Shown here piece after piece: positions 44,493 to 55,364 of a DNA stretch of 64,000 nucleotides. Source of the DNA: Brachionus plicatilis. Lineage: Eukaryota > Rotifera > Eurotatoria > Ploima > Brachionidae. Where the stretch lies: NCBI GenBank assembly GCA_010279815.1, contig QEOQ01000122.1, positions 599,927 through 663,926 on the forward strand, given 5' to 3'. How positions within the stretch are numbered: position 1 is the stretch's first letter; every line of letters starts with the position of its first letter. The position numbers and the translations under genes were made by a program. Under the pieces are notes generated by a model. That model did no database searches, was not told the DNA's origin, and saw only the letters and a program-made list of their open reading frames with translations.

Positions 44493-46476
44493 TTAGACAA
44501 TTTTGAAAGCTTCTTTTGGTATGCTGTCTTTAAATTGAACAAAACTTCTCCCTGCTTCTTCATAATTCCATTTAGCGTGTTCTAGGCAACTAAAAAAACT
44601 TTAATAAAGATTCAATTATTTAAAAACTTTACTATTTTGCCCATTCTGAATTCAAGCCGGATTCATTGGAAAAATGCTCGATCATCTGAATTTTTGGATC
44701 AATACCAATTGTAGAGATCGAATTTCCTTCTATTGGAGTTTTGATTTGATCTCGATCTTTTTGATCAAAGTATAAATTATATTGCTGTGAGGAAATATTA
44801 CTGATCGTATATTGATCATTTACAATGCTCATTCTTTAAACAATAATTATTAAATAAGCTAGAATAAATTAAGGTGAAAAAACTTTGAAGATTTTTGTAA
44901 CAAAAATTCTTTTTTTACGATTTTAGTAACTGAAGTCTTTTACGAGAAATTTAGATTAAAGAATGTAATTATTTCAAAAATTCTATCAATTCATAATTTC
45001 AATGTATACCTTTATTCACTTCATTAAAAAATTCATCTAAAAATTCGAATAGAAAATTTAATATAATAATCGTATATTAATTTTTGAACCAGTCTAAACT
45101 TGGGGTGAGGATTTAAAAACAAATAAAAAAAAATGTAACAAAAAAAACAGCGCATGAAATTAAACTGTCAAAAATGTTTTTTTTTTTAAATATTGATAGT
45201 TTTATAGTGATATGTTAATTAACAAATAAAAATTCTTATTTCCTTTACTAATTGATTTTCATTTTAATTTTTTTGATCTTGATTCTTTTTGAGTAAAAAA
45301 ATTAAATCTAAAAGATGAAAATGATATTTAATAAAAATAATTAGAAATTTTCAAGAGTCAGTAATTAGACAGTTAAATTTGTGTGTAACGAAAAATTTAT
45401 TTTATATGAAATAAGATGAAAATTTCACTAAAATTATTGACTTAAATTTTTTTTAAATTTTTTATGGTTTAATTTTGATTGTAATACATATTAACTTATG
45501 TGATTTTGACATTTCAACTGATCGATTTAATGCGTTTTTCATCATTTAAAAATAAAAGTTTTCTTTTGCATGAATCACATTTTTTATTTATTTTGACCTC
45601 TCTTTAATTGCTAATCTTCACCCCTAAACTTGTTCTTAGAAAGCTACAAAAAATAAATGATTTAAGATTTTGAAAGAGATGTTTCGATTTATCTTTGCGA
45701 GAACCTGTTTAAGATCTTATTAAGAACTTTTACTTTAAAATAGCTCAGTATAAAATGAATTTTTTAATCTAATTTTTTCTTTAAATAAATTGAATGAATG
45801 AAAAAATATGAGAAAATTAATTCATCGGTATTTATAATAAGTGTTTTTGAAAAAAAAAAATTACTGTGTTTTAGGGTCTGGTATGCATACAAAAATTTTG
45901 CTAAAAGATCTCAAAGGTCTAACATTTTCACACACTGCACCTTCTCTGAAGACTCCGCTTATTTTAAATGAAACCAAACTGGCTGAATAAAAACAACTGT
46001 CTAATTTAAACGAGCTTGGTTCGTGTTCAGTTTTGGGCATTTTAGTTAAAAAATTAACTGTTTCCAAGTGTCCCTGTTTGATCAGACGAAATTTTCTTTC
46101 GCTTGTTTGATGATCAGTCTTGGTCAATCGTTTTAAATTACGACTTTCTTTAAGAACAGCGTCGTCGAACCTAAATGGTCTGTGACACGCAGGGTTGTGT
46201 AAATTATATGTAAAACTGAATAAACAATTTGGATTGTAGGCACCGATTAAATCCTCTCTATTATTGTCTAAACATGTAAAATAACTTATTTTTTTTTAAT
46301 AATTAATTAAGTAACTGATTTTTTAAAAATATTTACTTTTGAGTGTAGGTGACTAGAATGTTAAAAACATTCTCTGGCATTGAATTTAATCTACAAAAAG
46401 GCTTCGAAGGTATCAATGGTTTTTTAGCTGCGCAGTCGTCTTCTCCGATTGATAATTTGACAGATTTAACGATATC
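44493..46476 (-). CDS. NXF/TAP-type nuclear mRNA export factor, 3' exons
   Basis: Four exons join in phase: 46,337-46,476, 45,865-46,284, 44,633-44,833 and 44,493-44,589 (introns 52, 1,031 and 43 nt). The protein carries poly(A) RNA through the nuclear pore. The NTF2-like domain, which pairs with NXT1, shows NVFNILVTYTQNYF, NREDLIGAYNPNCLFSF, ESRNLKRLTKTDHQ, KFRLIKQGHLETVNFLTKMP, VRPLRSFSKIFVCIPDP and MSIVNDQYTISNISS. The C-terminal TAP-C domain, which binds FG nucleoporins, shows GLNSEWAKYCLEHAKWNYEE and IPKEAFKIV. The RNA-binding and leucine-rich repeat exons are not found further right, so the gene is partial: they may lie beyond a long intron or be lost. The orthologue or paralogue identity (NXF1 or NXF2) is open. 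Confidence 0.88.
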
Positions 46477-46499
46477 CTAAATTAAAAATTTTTCTGAAA

Positions 46500-47110
46500 A
46501 GAGTCAATAACTAAAAATATTTTGGTTAATTTACTGAATTTTGAAGACTTTCAAATTTTTTTTTCCGATTTTTTTTACTTAAATTAAAAAATTTATTTTA
46601 ATTAAATTGTCAAAAGATAAATACTTTTTCTTTTTATTTGGATTAAAATTTTGAGAATTTTGAAACACATCTTCATCATTTTCGTTGTTTAAAGCCTCAA
46701 TTATAGTAGCTTAAATATTGAATAATTAAATAAAAATGAAACATGGTAAGCTTTTTTTTTTAAGTTAATGTATTACGAGTAATGTAATTTTTTCGATTTG
46801 AACTGGCTATTCGATTATTTTGCCACTTTATGTTTGAACTAGAGCCTCCATTAGTCACATGGTTTAATTGATTATTCCTATTTCGGTCTTTGTAGTGAAG
46901 ATTCTCTGAATTTTTTTAATTTAGTTCAAGTAAATAATTTATATTTAAAAAAATTACTATTTTTAATTTTTTTGGGCATTTTTATCTCAATAAATGTCTG
47001 TTAGGTTTTTGTTTTATACCTAAAATTTACACATGGTTTTTTTTCAAATTATTTGCAAAAATTCAAAATTAAATTAACATTTTTTATTAAAATTAATTTT
47101 TATATGCTTT
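46500..47110. other. Region upstream of the NXF exons
   Basis: A coding-like minus-strand piece at about 46,600-46,710 (ATIIEALNNENDEDVFQNSQ) begins after an acceptor-like TTTAAG but has no clear donor before a stop. It could be an upstream NXF exon or noise. The rest is AT-rich. Confidence 0.3.
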
Positions 47111-47111
47111 A

Positions 47112-47251
47112 TAATTAATTATTAAAAAAATAAGCTATCTTACATGTTTTGACAATAAAAGAGAGGATTTAATCGGTGCCTACAATCCAAATTGTTTATT
47201 CAGTTTTACATATAATTTACACAACCCTGCGTGTCACAGACCATTTAGGTT
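47112..47251 (+). repeat. Inverted partial duplicate of an NXF exon and its intron edge
   Basis: This is the reverse complement of 46,168 to about 46,310, with roughly 10 differences. It includes the last bases of the intron, the splice acceptor region (TAAGCTATCTTACATG here against TAAGTTATTTTACATG in the gene) and about 115 bp of exon 2 coding for REDLIGAYNPNCLFSF. Exon sequence is nearly identical and the intron part more diverged. The copy ends abruptly at TTTAGGTT and has no other exons. Confidence 0.9.
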
Positions 47252-47799
47252 AACAAATATATTTTAATTATAAGATATCTTTAAATTTTTTTAATTTTTG
47301 GAACTGAATTTTCTTCGAAAAATGTGTTCTGAGTAGAAAAGTGAAATATAAAATTTTGTATGCAAAAAAGACTTCATTTTTTAAGAATATGATATTTACA
47401 AGGCTGATTTTTAATTAAATTAAATCAGCTTGATAAATTTTTGAATTAAAATGAGAATACTATTAAAAATAAAGTTTTTTTGAAGTTAAAAATGTCATTT
47501 TAAAAAGCAAAATGAAATTTTAACAAAAAATTACCGTATAGATTAAAAGAACGTTATAATTTTTTAATAATTGTAAAAAAAATGTTTCTACAAACAACAG
47601 AATAGTTAACAAATTTTTAAAAATATTTTATTTTTTGCAGAACTATTTTTGTACAATTATAAAACAATTATAGCGTTCTACCTTATTGATCTAAAATTTC
47701 GTATTGCCAATTCTTTTAGTTGATTTAAAAAATAAATAAGGAAAAAATAATATACAATAAAATTAGATGAATTTAAAGTTTGAAGTAATCAGCATTTTG

Positions 47800-48135
47800 A
47801 AATTTCATACAAAACTTCGAATACAAAGTAAAAAAAATGTATGGCTTTTGGTCTAAATGTTAAAAAACTTGTTCTGCAACGAAAAAAAGTGAAACAACTT
47901 TTGTTTCACCTACTTAGGTCTGCAAAATCTGTCCAAAATAATTGCGTTTTATTTTTAATACTTTTAAATAGTGTGCAATTTAACAGAATTCGCACAGATT
48001 TTGCAAACTTCCTCATTAGGTGAAACAAAAGTTGTTTCACTTTTTTTCGTTGCAGAACAAGTTTTTTAACATTTAGAACAAAAGCTAGAGATTTTTTTAT
48101 TTTTATATTGGAAGTTTTGTATCAAATTTCTTAGA
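47800..48135. mobile_element. Foldback element with near-perfect inner arms
   Basis: The inner arms (about 47,856-47,911 and 48,018-48,073) are almost exact reverse complements and contain AACTTGTTCTGCAACG and GTGAAACAACTTTTGTTTCACC. The match continues, less well, out to 47,800 and 48,135 (CATACAAAACTTC against GATACAAAACTTCC). The loop is about 105 bp. No transposase; a MITE or a small-RNA hairpin source. Confidence 0.75.
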
Positions 48136-48139
48136 TATC

Positions 48140-49035
48140 AAACGAAGTTATCAAACTCTAGAAGTGAAAAATTTTTTAATCTGATTTGGCAAAATTTAAT
48201 TTAATTTAATTTTGCATTTTAATTTTCGGATTTACAAACAATTGATCAGAATAAAGCGCAATTAGTGAAAAACTTTATTGAAAATCTAAATCACAGTCAT
48301 AACTCAGTTATAAGAATATATTTTTAAAAATTTACGATTCTGAAATCAACCAGTCCTGATCCTTTTGATCAATCGTTAACCATACTTAAAACTGTAGCAA
48401 AAAAACAAGGTGAAAAATCTTAAATCTTTTTCGATTGTTGATCCAGGACACCTAAATATTCTAGATTTTTAATATTTTTTTTTTACCTATTTTGCCAAGC
48501 TAGGTATACAATATCAAATGCTAGATATTTTTATTCATATATTATGTTATTTAACTATATAAACAAACTTTAAATAACTTGGTCTACGATAAAAAGGGTG
48601 TTTACAATGTCCAAACCATTCAAGTGAAAGACAAAAAATATCTGTATTTTTTATTTTTACATAAAAGTAAGAAAAAAATTTGAAATTTTATTTAAGACAG
48701 ACATTTGATTGTTTTTGGGTTACCTATCAATTATAAGTAACAATGTTTCCGTATAATACTTTGCTTGATTCAGTTTAAAAACAAGATTTAATATTCCGGG
48801 AGAATTAGCTTTAATAAAAATCATTATTTCATGGAAAATTCATTCATTGTATACTACAATATAATAATTATGAGTTAATTTTTAAATTATTTTTCAAGAA
48901 TTTTTTTTTTTTGATCAACACATGATAAAAATTTTTTTGGACAGTTACGAAAATGTTTTTCAGTAAAATTAGTTAGTATTGCTGAAACAAATTTTTCCAT
49001 TCAAAAATCATATCACTGAATTTTAAAAAAATCAT
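48140..49035. other. AT-rich intergenic region
   Basis: No supported gene or repeat pair. Confidence 0.35.
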
Positions 49036-49039
49036 GAAA

Positions 49040-49285
49040 CTAGTTAAAATAAAAATTCAAATATTCTTCTCGAGTAAAAAATAACTTTTTCATTTTTTTT
49101 AATACAAATTTTATTTTAAAAAACATAATCAAAAAATTAATTAAAATAAGGAAAATAAAGGTACTAGTAAGCATTGGACCGTTCAAAAAAGAAAGAAAAA
49201 ATAATAAGCCAAGAATTACATAGAGAAGTTTGATATTCGATAAATCTTGATGCGACTTTTTGCTAAAACTTACATAATATTGCAT
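49040..49285 (-). CDS. Hypothetical small membrane protein
   Basis: An ATG-started 81-codon frame with two strongly hydrophobic spans (LLYVILGLLFFLSFLNG and TFIFLILINFLIMFF) and a basic C-terminus. AT-rich DNA readily yields Phe/Leu/Ile-rich frames by chance, so coding is uncertain. No family recognised. Confidence 0.25.
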   Translation of the reverse strand: MQYYVSFSKKSHQDLSNIKLLYVILGLLFFLSFLNGPMLTSTFIFLILINFLIMFFKIKFVLKKMKKLFFTREEYLNFYFN

Positions 49286-49443
49286 TGTTTTACGTAATTT
49301 TACAGATTCTGCGCTTTTTATAGAAACACTGTATTAAAAAATATTATTATTTTTGTGTTTAATCCAAAAATTATAATGTGGCATAATCATAAATAAATTG
49401 TATAAATACATGTTATTTTATAAACAAAACAAAAGTTCCTTTT

Positions 49444-49992
49444 TTATTTCGGTATGCAAACAGTGGTTCCAACAATCAAATTGTTTGGTATTAAAAGAGG
49501 ATTTGCCTTAATTATGTCACGAACCTTTGCCTTATGTTGCTTGGCTAAAGCATTAAATGTATCACCTGGCTTAATTGCAATTAAAAGTCTACATCTATCA
49601 TTTTCTGTGGGAATACCAGTTGTAATTGTCGGTGAGGTAGTGACAACCGGAGTTTCAACCGCAACTGGAATTTCAACTGGAACTGGATTTTCAACTGGAA
49701 CTGGATTTTCAACTGGAACTGGAATTTCAACCGGAATTGGAGGCAATAAAGTTGTTGGATCTTGTACTAAAATGATGGCTTCTGGTGATGTATTAATTAT
49801 TACTGGAATTTCTTCTGCTGGAGCAATGATTTCTGTAGTGGTAGTAACTGAAGCTGTTGTCGTAGCTTGAACTGTAGTCAATGGAGAAGTCGCTTCAATC
49901 GGTGCAGATGTTATTGGTTCTGAAGTGGTAGTTTGATTCTGTCCATTGCACAAAGATACAATTCCAATGAATAAAATTATTCCAAAATTCAT
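49444..49992 (-). CDS. Secreted LysM-domain protein with Thr-rich mucin-like linker
   Basis: I start at ATG 49992 because MNFGIILFIGIVSLCNG is a clear signal peptide; an upstream in-frame extension lacks one. The 182-residue product then has a Thr/Ser/Ala-rich region likely to be O-glycosylated (TTTSEPITSAPIEATSP; TTTTEI), a repeat of the hexamer PVENPV/PVEIPV, and a C-terminal LysM domain from about residue 134 (CRLLIAIKPGDTFNALAKQH, IIKANPLLIPNNLI, VGTTVCIPK) closed by two Cys. LysM modules bind N-acetylglucosamine polymers such as chitin or peptidoglycan, so a role at the cuticle, gut or in bacterial recognition is plausible but inferred. It converges with no neighbour; LLPH lies upstream on the same strand. 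Confidence 0.85.
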   Translation of the reverse strand: MNFGIILFIGIVSLCNGQNQTTTSEPITSAPIEATSPLTTVQATTTASVTTTTEIIAPAEEIPVIINTSPEAIILVQDPTTLLPPIPVEIPVPVENPVPVENPVPVEIPVAVETPVVTTSPTITTGIPTENDRCRLLIAIKPGDTFNALAKQHKAKVRDIIKANPLLIPNNLIVGTTVCIPK

Positions 49993-50123
49993 CTTAATTT
50001 GATTTTTATGAAGAACCCAAACCAAATTGGTTTTTATAGATAGAAAAATCTAAAATAAGGTAGGATAAATATGGCAAGTTGGTGGAAGTAAATAAAGAAC
50101 AAGTATTTTTATTTATATTATTT

Positions 50124-50486
50124 TTATTTCTTCGAATTAAGTCGTTTCTTAATTTTTTTAATTTTTTTTATGGCACGTTGATTCATCCATCCAGGATAGT
50201 TTCCATTTTTATCCAATTTGGTCCGTGAGTTGAAAACCTTTTGTTCGCCAACCACTTGCATTGATTCGTCTTCTTGAACTAAAAATAACTCAGGTTAATT
50301 TTTTAATATCTTCTCATTTTTGTAGATAAAATTACCTGGAGCTTCGGTTGACATTACTTCACTGGCTGATTCGCTTCGTTTTTCAATTACAGAATTGAGC
50401 ATCATCAGTTCCTTTTTTTTGTTCTTTTCACGCTTAATTGCGCGAAATTTTCGCTTCCACTTACTTTTACGCTCACTTTTTGCCAT
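50124..50486 (-). CDS. LLPH: LLP homolog, nucleolar ribosome-biogenesis-type protein
   Basis: Two exons (50,336-50,486 and 50,124-50,278) with a 57-nt GT-AG intron give 101 residues. I begin at ATG 50486 because MAKSERKSKWKRKFRAIKRE matches the family start MAKS-(R/K)SKWKRK; an upstream in-frame non-ATG extension is unlikely. The C-terminal exon holds the hallmark GNYPGWMNQRAIKKIKK. The protein is very basic and small, as in the family, whose members are nucleolar and linked to ribosome assembly; in Aplysia the homologue is tied to long-term facilitation. The middle (SVIEKRSESASEVMSTEAP) is poorly conserved. Without splicing the conserved C-terminus would be lost. Confidence 0.92.
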
Positions 50487-50519
50487 GTTAACCAAAAATA
50501 TCCGAAAAATACTCAAGCA

Positions 50520-51275
50520 CGTTTAGTGAAAATTATTTTTTGCTTTAATATTTGGATTTTTTCAATTTGAATATTTATTAAAAAATTATTTAGTAAAAAT
50601 TTTTAATTTTTTGCAAAATAATCATAACATTTAATATTTAAGATTTTGGTCAGTTTAGTTCATTATTTCTGGTTTAAATTAAATATTTTTTAAATAAATC
50701 AAGATTAACCCAACGAGCTCAACTAAGAGTTTATTTGTTTTTTAAAAAGTAAATGCAAATATACCAATTTTACCACATTCTTTTGCTTCAATAAAAATTT
50801 TGATTATTCATTATAAATTCCGTTATTAAGATAAAAAAAAATAATATCCATTTAATATCCAATATTCATGATCGATAATTTTTAACTAAAGAAAGTTAGT
50901 TTAAAAAGTTTTTGGAAGAAAATAAAAAAAATACAATGATTTTTAAAATTTTAGGGACTAATTCAAAAATAAATTTTTTTAATTTAATACATGTATTTTA
51001 ATAAAATTATCATTAAGAAATTTAAAAAGAAAATTTAATAGACTTATTTATCGACTTATTGCTAAATCAATCTTAATAACTTGTAATATATCAGACTTGA
51101 ATTTTCAAAGCTTTCTTAGTCTTTTATTTCATCATCTTTTGGACAATGATATTCTTATTTATTTTGGTCTAGTTTAGATGAAACCTAAATATTACTTTTC
51201 ATCTTGTTGTTCACACCTTTTTGATGAATCAATAAATCCTTTCTGGTCATTTTTCTCTAATTGTTCCTTCCAAAA
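50520..51275. other. AT-rich intergenic region
   Basis: Holds the presumed LLPH promoter. No other feature can be named. Confidence 0.35.
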
Positions 51276-51281
51276 TATTAC

Positions 51282-51398
51282 AGTACAATATAAAACTAGC
51301 TTGAACATTTCTTTTCCTCGACTCTTCCTCAACTCTTCCAGTGGGGAAAGGAAAAGTCGAGGAACAAAATTTGTACAAGTTAGTTTTAATTTGTACTG
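51282..51398. mobile_element. 117-bp mini MITE
   Basis: Terminal inverted repeats begin CAGTACAA, and TA lies on both sides (51,280-51,281 and 51,399-51,400), the Tc1/mariner target. Arms of about 50 bp share CTAGCTTG/CTAACTTG and TTCCTCGACTCTTCC/TTCCTCGACTTTTCC. Nearly the whole element is arm. Confidence 0.8.
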
Positions 51399-51404
51399 TA
51401 GTAA

Positions 51405-52255
51405 ATTAGAAGAGTTAATAAAGCATCTGGTTTAAACAAGGGCATTGTGAATTTTCTTATAAAAATTCCAATACAAATTTAATTTCTTAATAATAAAATG
51501 GATTTTGCACTACAGATTTTTCTGTAAGTATTAAAAGTTGAAACGAAAAATGTAATATTCAATGTCCAATTTTAAGAAAAAAATTAAAGAACCATTTGGC
51601 AGTTGATTATTTTTAATTAAAATGTATGTAAATTTAGAATCGAAAATTACATTTTTCGCTTTACTTAATTTTCAATTACTTTAAAAATAAATCAGTCTAA
51701 ACATGTAAGTTTTATTTCTTTACAATAACCACCAAATTCAAAATTATTTAAGAAGCTTTTACAGAATTTTAACATCTAATTTACAAATTGCAAAAAAAAA
51801 ATTCCAACTTGAATAGATCATAGGGATAAAAAAAAATCTCCCAATATTGATATTATTTTTTTATCATTAATATCTCCTGTTTTAATTTAAATTAATTTTT
51901 TATTTTTGAATTTAGTGAAACATATTTGGTTTCATGTTGTTTCATTATCAAAGTTTGAAAATCTCAATTTTTTAATTTAAATTAATTAAAAAAATTTTAT
52001 TTTTGTAATTTTTGGAAGGTTTGTATGAAAATTCACATTGCCTTAAACAAGTTTTGGTACACTTTTTAATATTCTACTAAAATAACCTAAATACTAAAAC
52101 TTAGCATAATTAAAAAGCTTTAACTCTAGATAGGATAATTTTATTTTAAAAAAATTCCCTTTATGAATGAAACAATTTTAGTTTCAAAAAATTTGTACAT
52201 TCAAATTTACTCAAAATTATTTTTTGAAATTTTTTATTTTAATTATTTAAGAGAA
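51405..52255. other. AT-rich intergenic region
   Basis: No supported gene. Confidence 0.35.
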
Positions 52256-52260
52256 GCATT

Positions 52261-53153
52261 TTAATTTTTAAAATATTTGGTAAAAAATGGATTTAATACC
52301 GATAAATAAAATATTGCTATTATCTTGATCTTCTCAGAATCATTTAATATTCGACTTGCTAAACCAATTGCTGAACCAACTTCTTCACATTTATAAATTT
52401 TTTTAATTTCATTTATGTCTATATCACTCAAATAACTCTGATTGAATTTATTCATTAGAAAATTTGCTTGTTGAAGAGGCACTAATGTCGGAAGTCCGTT
52501 TTTTGAAAAATCGAACGAAGAATAATGCATTATTGAGTCATAATCATATTTGAAGCCCATGATGTCACCAAATGATGAAGGAAATTTCTCAATAAAATTC
52601 TCCAATAAAATTCATCAATATTATTCCAATTAATTTTTACATAAAAATCACGATCTGGTCTACTTTGTTCATGTACAAATCCCAAGGCATGGATTAATTC
52701 GTGGGAAACAGTCCCCGTGAACAAACAAGATCCAGGATTACTATCTGAAGGTATTTTTAATGATAAATTTTGAGCGCCATTTTTTTGTCTCCCTACATAA
52801 GACCAACAACCAGACTCATTTACTATTCTGACAAAATTAATTTTACTTGTTTTTTTAACAAATTTTACACAATCTCTACCATTAATCCTTGTAGAAGATT
52901 CAATTAGTCTCATTCCCGATGAAATTATTGAGATATCATCTTGACTAAAACTTTGATCAATTTCATATGGAACTATTCCATTTGGCTATTTAAGGGTATC
53001 TTGTATTGTTATACCATATCCTTTAAGTAAATTATTTTCTGTATCAGTTATCTTGTCATAAATATCAGCAGTAGCATCGAAATCAAATTCTAGGGGGTAG
53101 GATTTCGAAAAAACAAAATAATAAAATAATAATAAAAATTTTAATTCAAGCAT
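52261..53153 (-). pseudogene. Astacin-family metalloprotease with nonsense codon and frameshift
   Basis: ATG 53153 opens a signal peptide (MLELKFLLLFYYFVFSKSYP), a short propeptide, then a TAG at 52,986-52,988 directly before PNGIVPYEID. In astacins this position, the start of the mature chain, is normally Trp, so TGG to TAG explains it. The catalytic zinc motif HELIHALGFVHEQSRPDRD is intact. Near 52,605 the frame shifts by one base, after NWNNIDEF, and resumes with ENFIEKFPSSFGDIMG and the Met-turn region YDYDSIMHYSSFDF, ending at 52,261. The coding region has no introns. Two lesions make it a recent pseudogene or a copy affected by sequence errors. Active family members are secreted endopeptidases. 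Confidence 0.88.
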
Positions 53154-53159
53154 TTTTTT

Positions 53160-53845
53160 TAAAGTTTTGAAAATTAAGTTTTATTAAAAGCTTTTATTGA
53201 AATTTTTCTTGATTAACTTAAGTTAGAATAAACCAGAAAAAATTCATAGTATTATTTTAAATATTAAATTACGTTTGTTTCAATAATTTCGATAAATTTA
53301 AATTTTCTTTTTCAAAAATCGATTTTTACTATTTTTATATATTTTCTAAAAAAACTTTTTTATAGTATGTATTTAAATAAATTCGTTTTATAAGTTTAAA
53401 TATTTTAATATTTTGAAATTTTTTTAAAACAATTGAAATTTACAATAAGCCTCAGGTTTTTAGATGCTAAATTGAAACAGCACTTTTAATTTTAATAAAC
53501 TAATTATTTTTTGACAATATTTTTGTCAGAAAGTAATTATTTCTGAAATACAGGTAATATTTTCTCATTTTTGAAGATTTAAATTTAAGGTTTTACTTAC
53601 GCATATATTTTTTTTTAGATATTAAGCACAAATTTAAAAAATTAATTTAAAAGACTTGGCTTCTTTTCAAACAAGTTTCTCCTGTAATATTTTTTAATCC
53701 TTTCAAATAATTTAAAAGAATTTTTGTATGAAGTTTAAAATTTTATGATAAATTAAGATTTGATTCTGGAATTAAATTTTATTATAGATATAAGGCGGTT
53801 TTACAAGAACTTTCATGCTATAAATTTTTGAAAGGTCTTAAAAAA
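53160..53845. other. AT-rich intergenic region
   Basis: No supported gene. Confidence 0.35.
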
Positions 53846-53848
53846 ATT

Positions 53849-54148
53849 TCATCTTTGCACTTGCAAGCGGCTATTATCCGAAATTTTGATTTCCATCTTT
53901 GCATGACCCCTCAAAAAATAATTATTTCTTTGAACGTACCTGATTTCAATTACCAATTTAATAGTTTCTAGACTGTTTAAAATTTTAAAAAACTGAATCA
54001 GATCGCCTCTTCTTCTTCTCGTATCCAAAGATGTAATTTTTAGCATTGTGAAGTTTTGTTCAAAAAGTTCAAACAATTCAAGAAAAAAGTTCTTAATTGA
54101 AATTTTTCGATGAATGAAAAAAATTTGCTCCTGTAAAATATGTAACAA
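53849..54148 (-). pseudogene. CR1/Jockey-type LINE reverse transcriptase C-terminal fragment
   Basis: The 99-codon frame contains FTMLKITSLDTRRRRGDLIQ, FFKILNSLETI and YFLRGHAKMEIKISDNSRL. This is the C-terminal domain typical of CR1/Jockey-type ORF2 proteins (pattern LNI-SLE-RR-RGDLI, then RGH). The fingers and palm are absent, as expected from 5' truncation of LINE copies. It is a different copy from the one at 1-3,790. Confidence 0.65.
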
Positions 54149-54302
54149 TGTAAAACAAAAGTTGTTACACCAAGTAGCCTTGAAAATAATTCTAAAATTT
54201 TTCTTTTAATTAATCATCGACTTTTAAAATCAATCGAATTTAAGACAATTTATTTGTCTTTGTAAAAATAGAAGTTTTATTTGACTTATGTGAAATACTA
54301 TA

Positions 54303-54955
54303 TTACCCAAAACAATATTAAAATTTTTAATATTGTTTTGGGTAAAAGATTAATTAAAAAATTATATCTTATTGAGTAAGATTTGATATCTTCACTGAGA
54401 GAGACTGACTTCATTTAATTAATTTTAAAACATAGTTTTGGTTTATTATTTAACTTCACATTTTTGATTAGTTAAATATTGTTTGTTAATCTCTACAGTT
54501 CTTAAGAGTTTTTATTAGAAAAAAAATGTTACTTTAAATGTTACTTAAACTGCACTCTTGTGAATTTTCAATGCACATAAAATTTGAAACTACTATGTCA
54601 AAACATTACTCAGATTTTTTTGACACTTTTTTGACTTTTTAAAGATGAAATGAGTAAAAAAGATCAATTTTTATTTTTTTTATTAAAAACAATAAAATTA
54701 AAAATTAATAAATTAATTAAAATTAAAATTTTTGAAAATTCAAAAAAAGATATTCTTATAAAAACTCTTAAGAACTGTAGAGATTTACAAACAATATTTA
54801 ACTAATCAACAATGTGAAGTTAAATAATAAACCAAAACTATGTTTTAAAATTAATTAAATGAAGTCAGTCTCTCTCAGAGAAGATATCAAACCTAACACA
54901 ATAAGATGTAATTTTTTAATTAATGTTTTACCCAAAACAATATTAAAATTATAAA
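54303..54955. mobile_element. Foldback element with about 200-bp arms
   Basis: The arms (about 54,303-54,517 and 54,762-54,955) are inverted copies sharing TTACCCAAAACAATATTAAA, GAGAGACTGACTTCATTTAA, TAGTTTTGGTTTATTATTTA and CTCTACAGTTCTTAAGAG. The left end additionally has its own small palindrome (TTAATATTGTTTTGGGTAA). The spacer of about 245 bp is AT-rich. No coding content. Confidence 0.8.
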
Positions 54956-55364
54956 ACATTTAAAACATATTATGTTTTATTTATGTTTTAATATGTTTTA
55001 TTAAATTAGCATATGTTTTAATTTGCATAAAACATAATATGATTTATATGTTTTATAAGTTTTAGTTTTATAGTATTTCACATAAGTGAGCTTAAGCTCC
55101 TTGTGAATAAAATCAAAAAAAAAAAATTAAGACAAAATAAAGTGCTATTCAAAATGTATTATTTTTTAATAAAAAAGAGATAATGTCTAGCTCTGATAAA
55201 TTTGTTAATTTATAGACCAAAAAAAATTTTTGTTTAAAATTGCTATTTTGTGACTAATTTATTTAATATAAAAGTAACTAGTATATTTTTGTTAATTTTT
55301 ACATAAATTTGTCATTTTTAATGGAAAATATAAGAAAGTTTTTTTTTTCATAAATTAAAATTAG

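Noticed and set aside
49454..49870. 138-codon plus-strand frame rich in Thr, Gly and Val
   Set aside because: Shadow of the repeat region of the LysM gene on the other strand, which has a signal peptide and domain.
51178..51435. 85-codon plus-strand frame
   Set aside because: It spans the 117-bp MITE, so most of its length is repeat.
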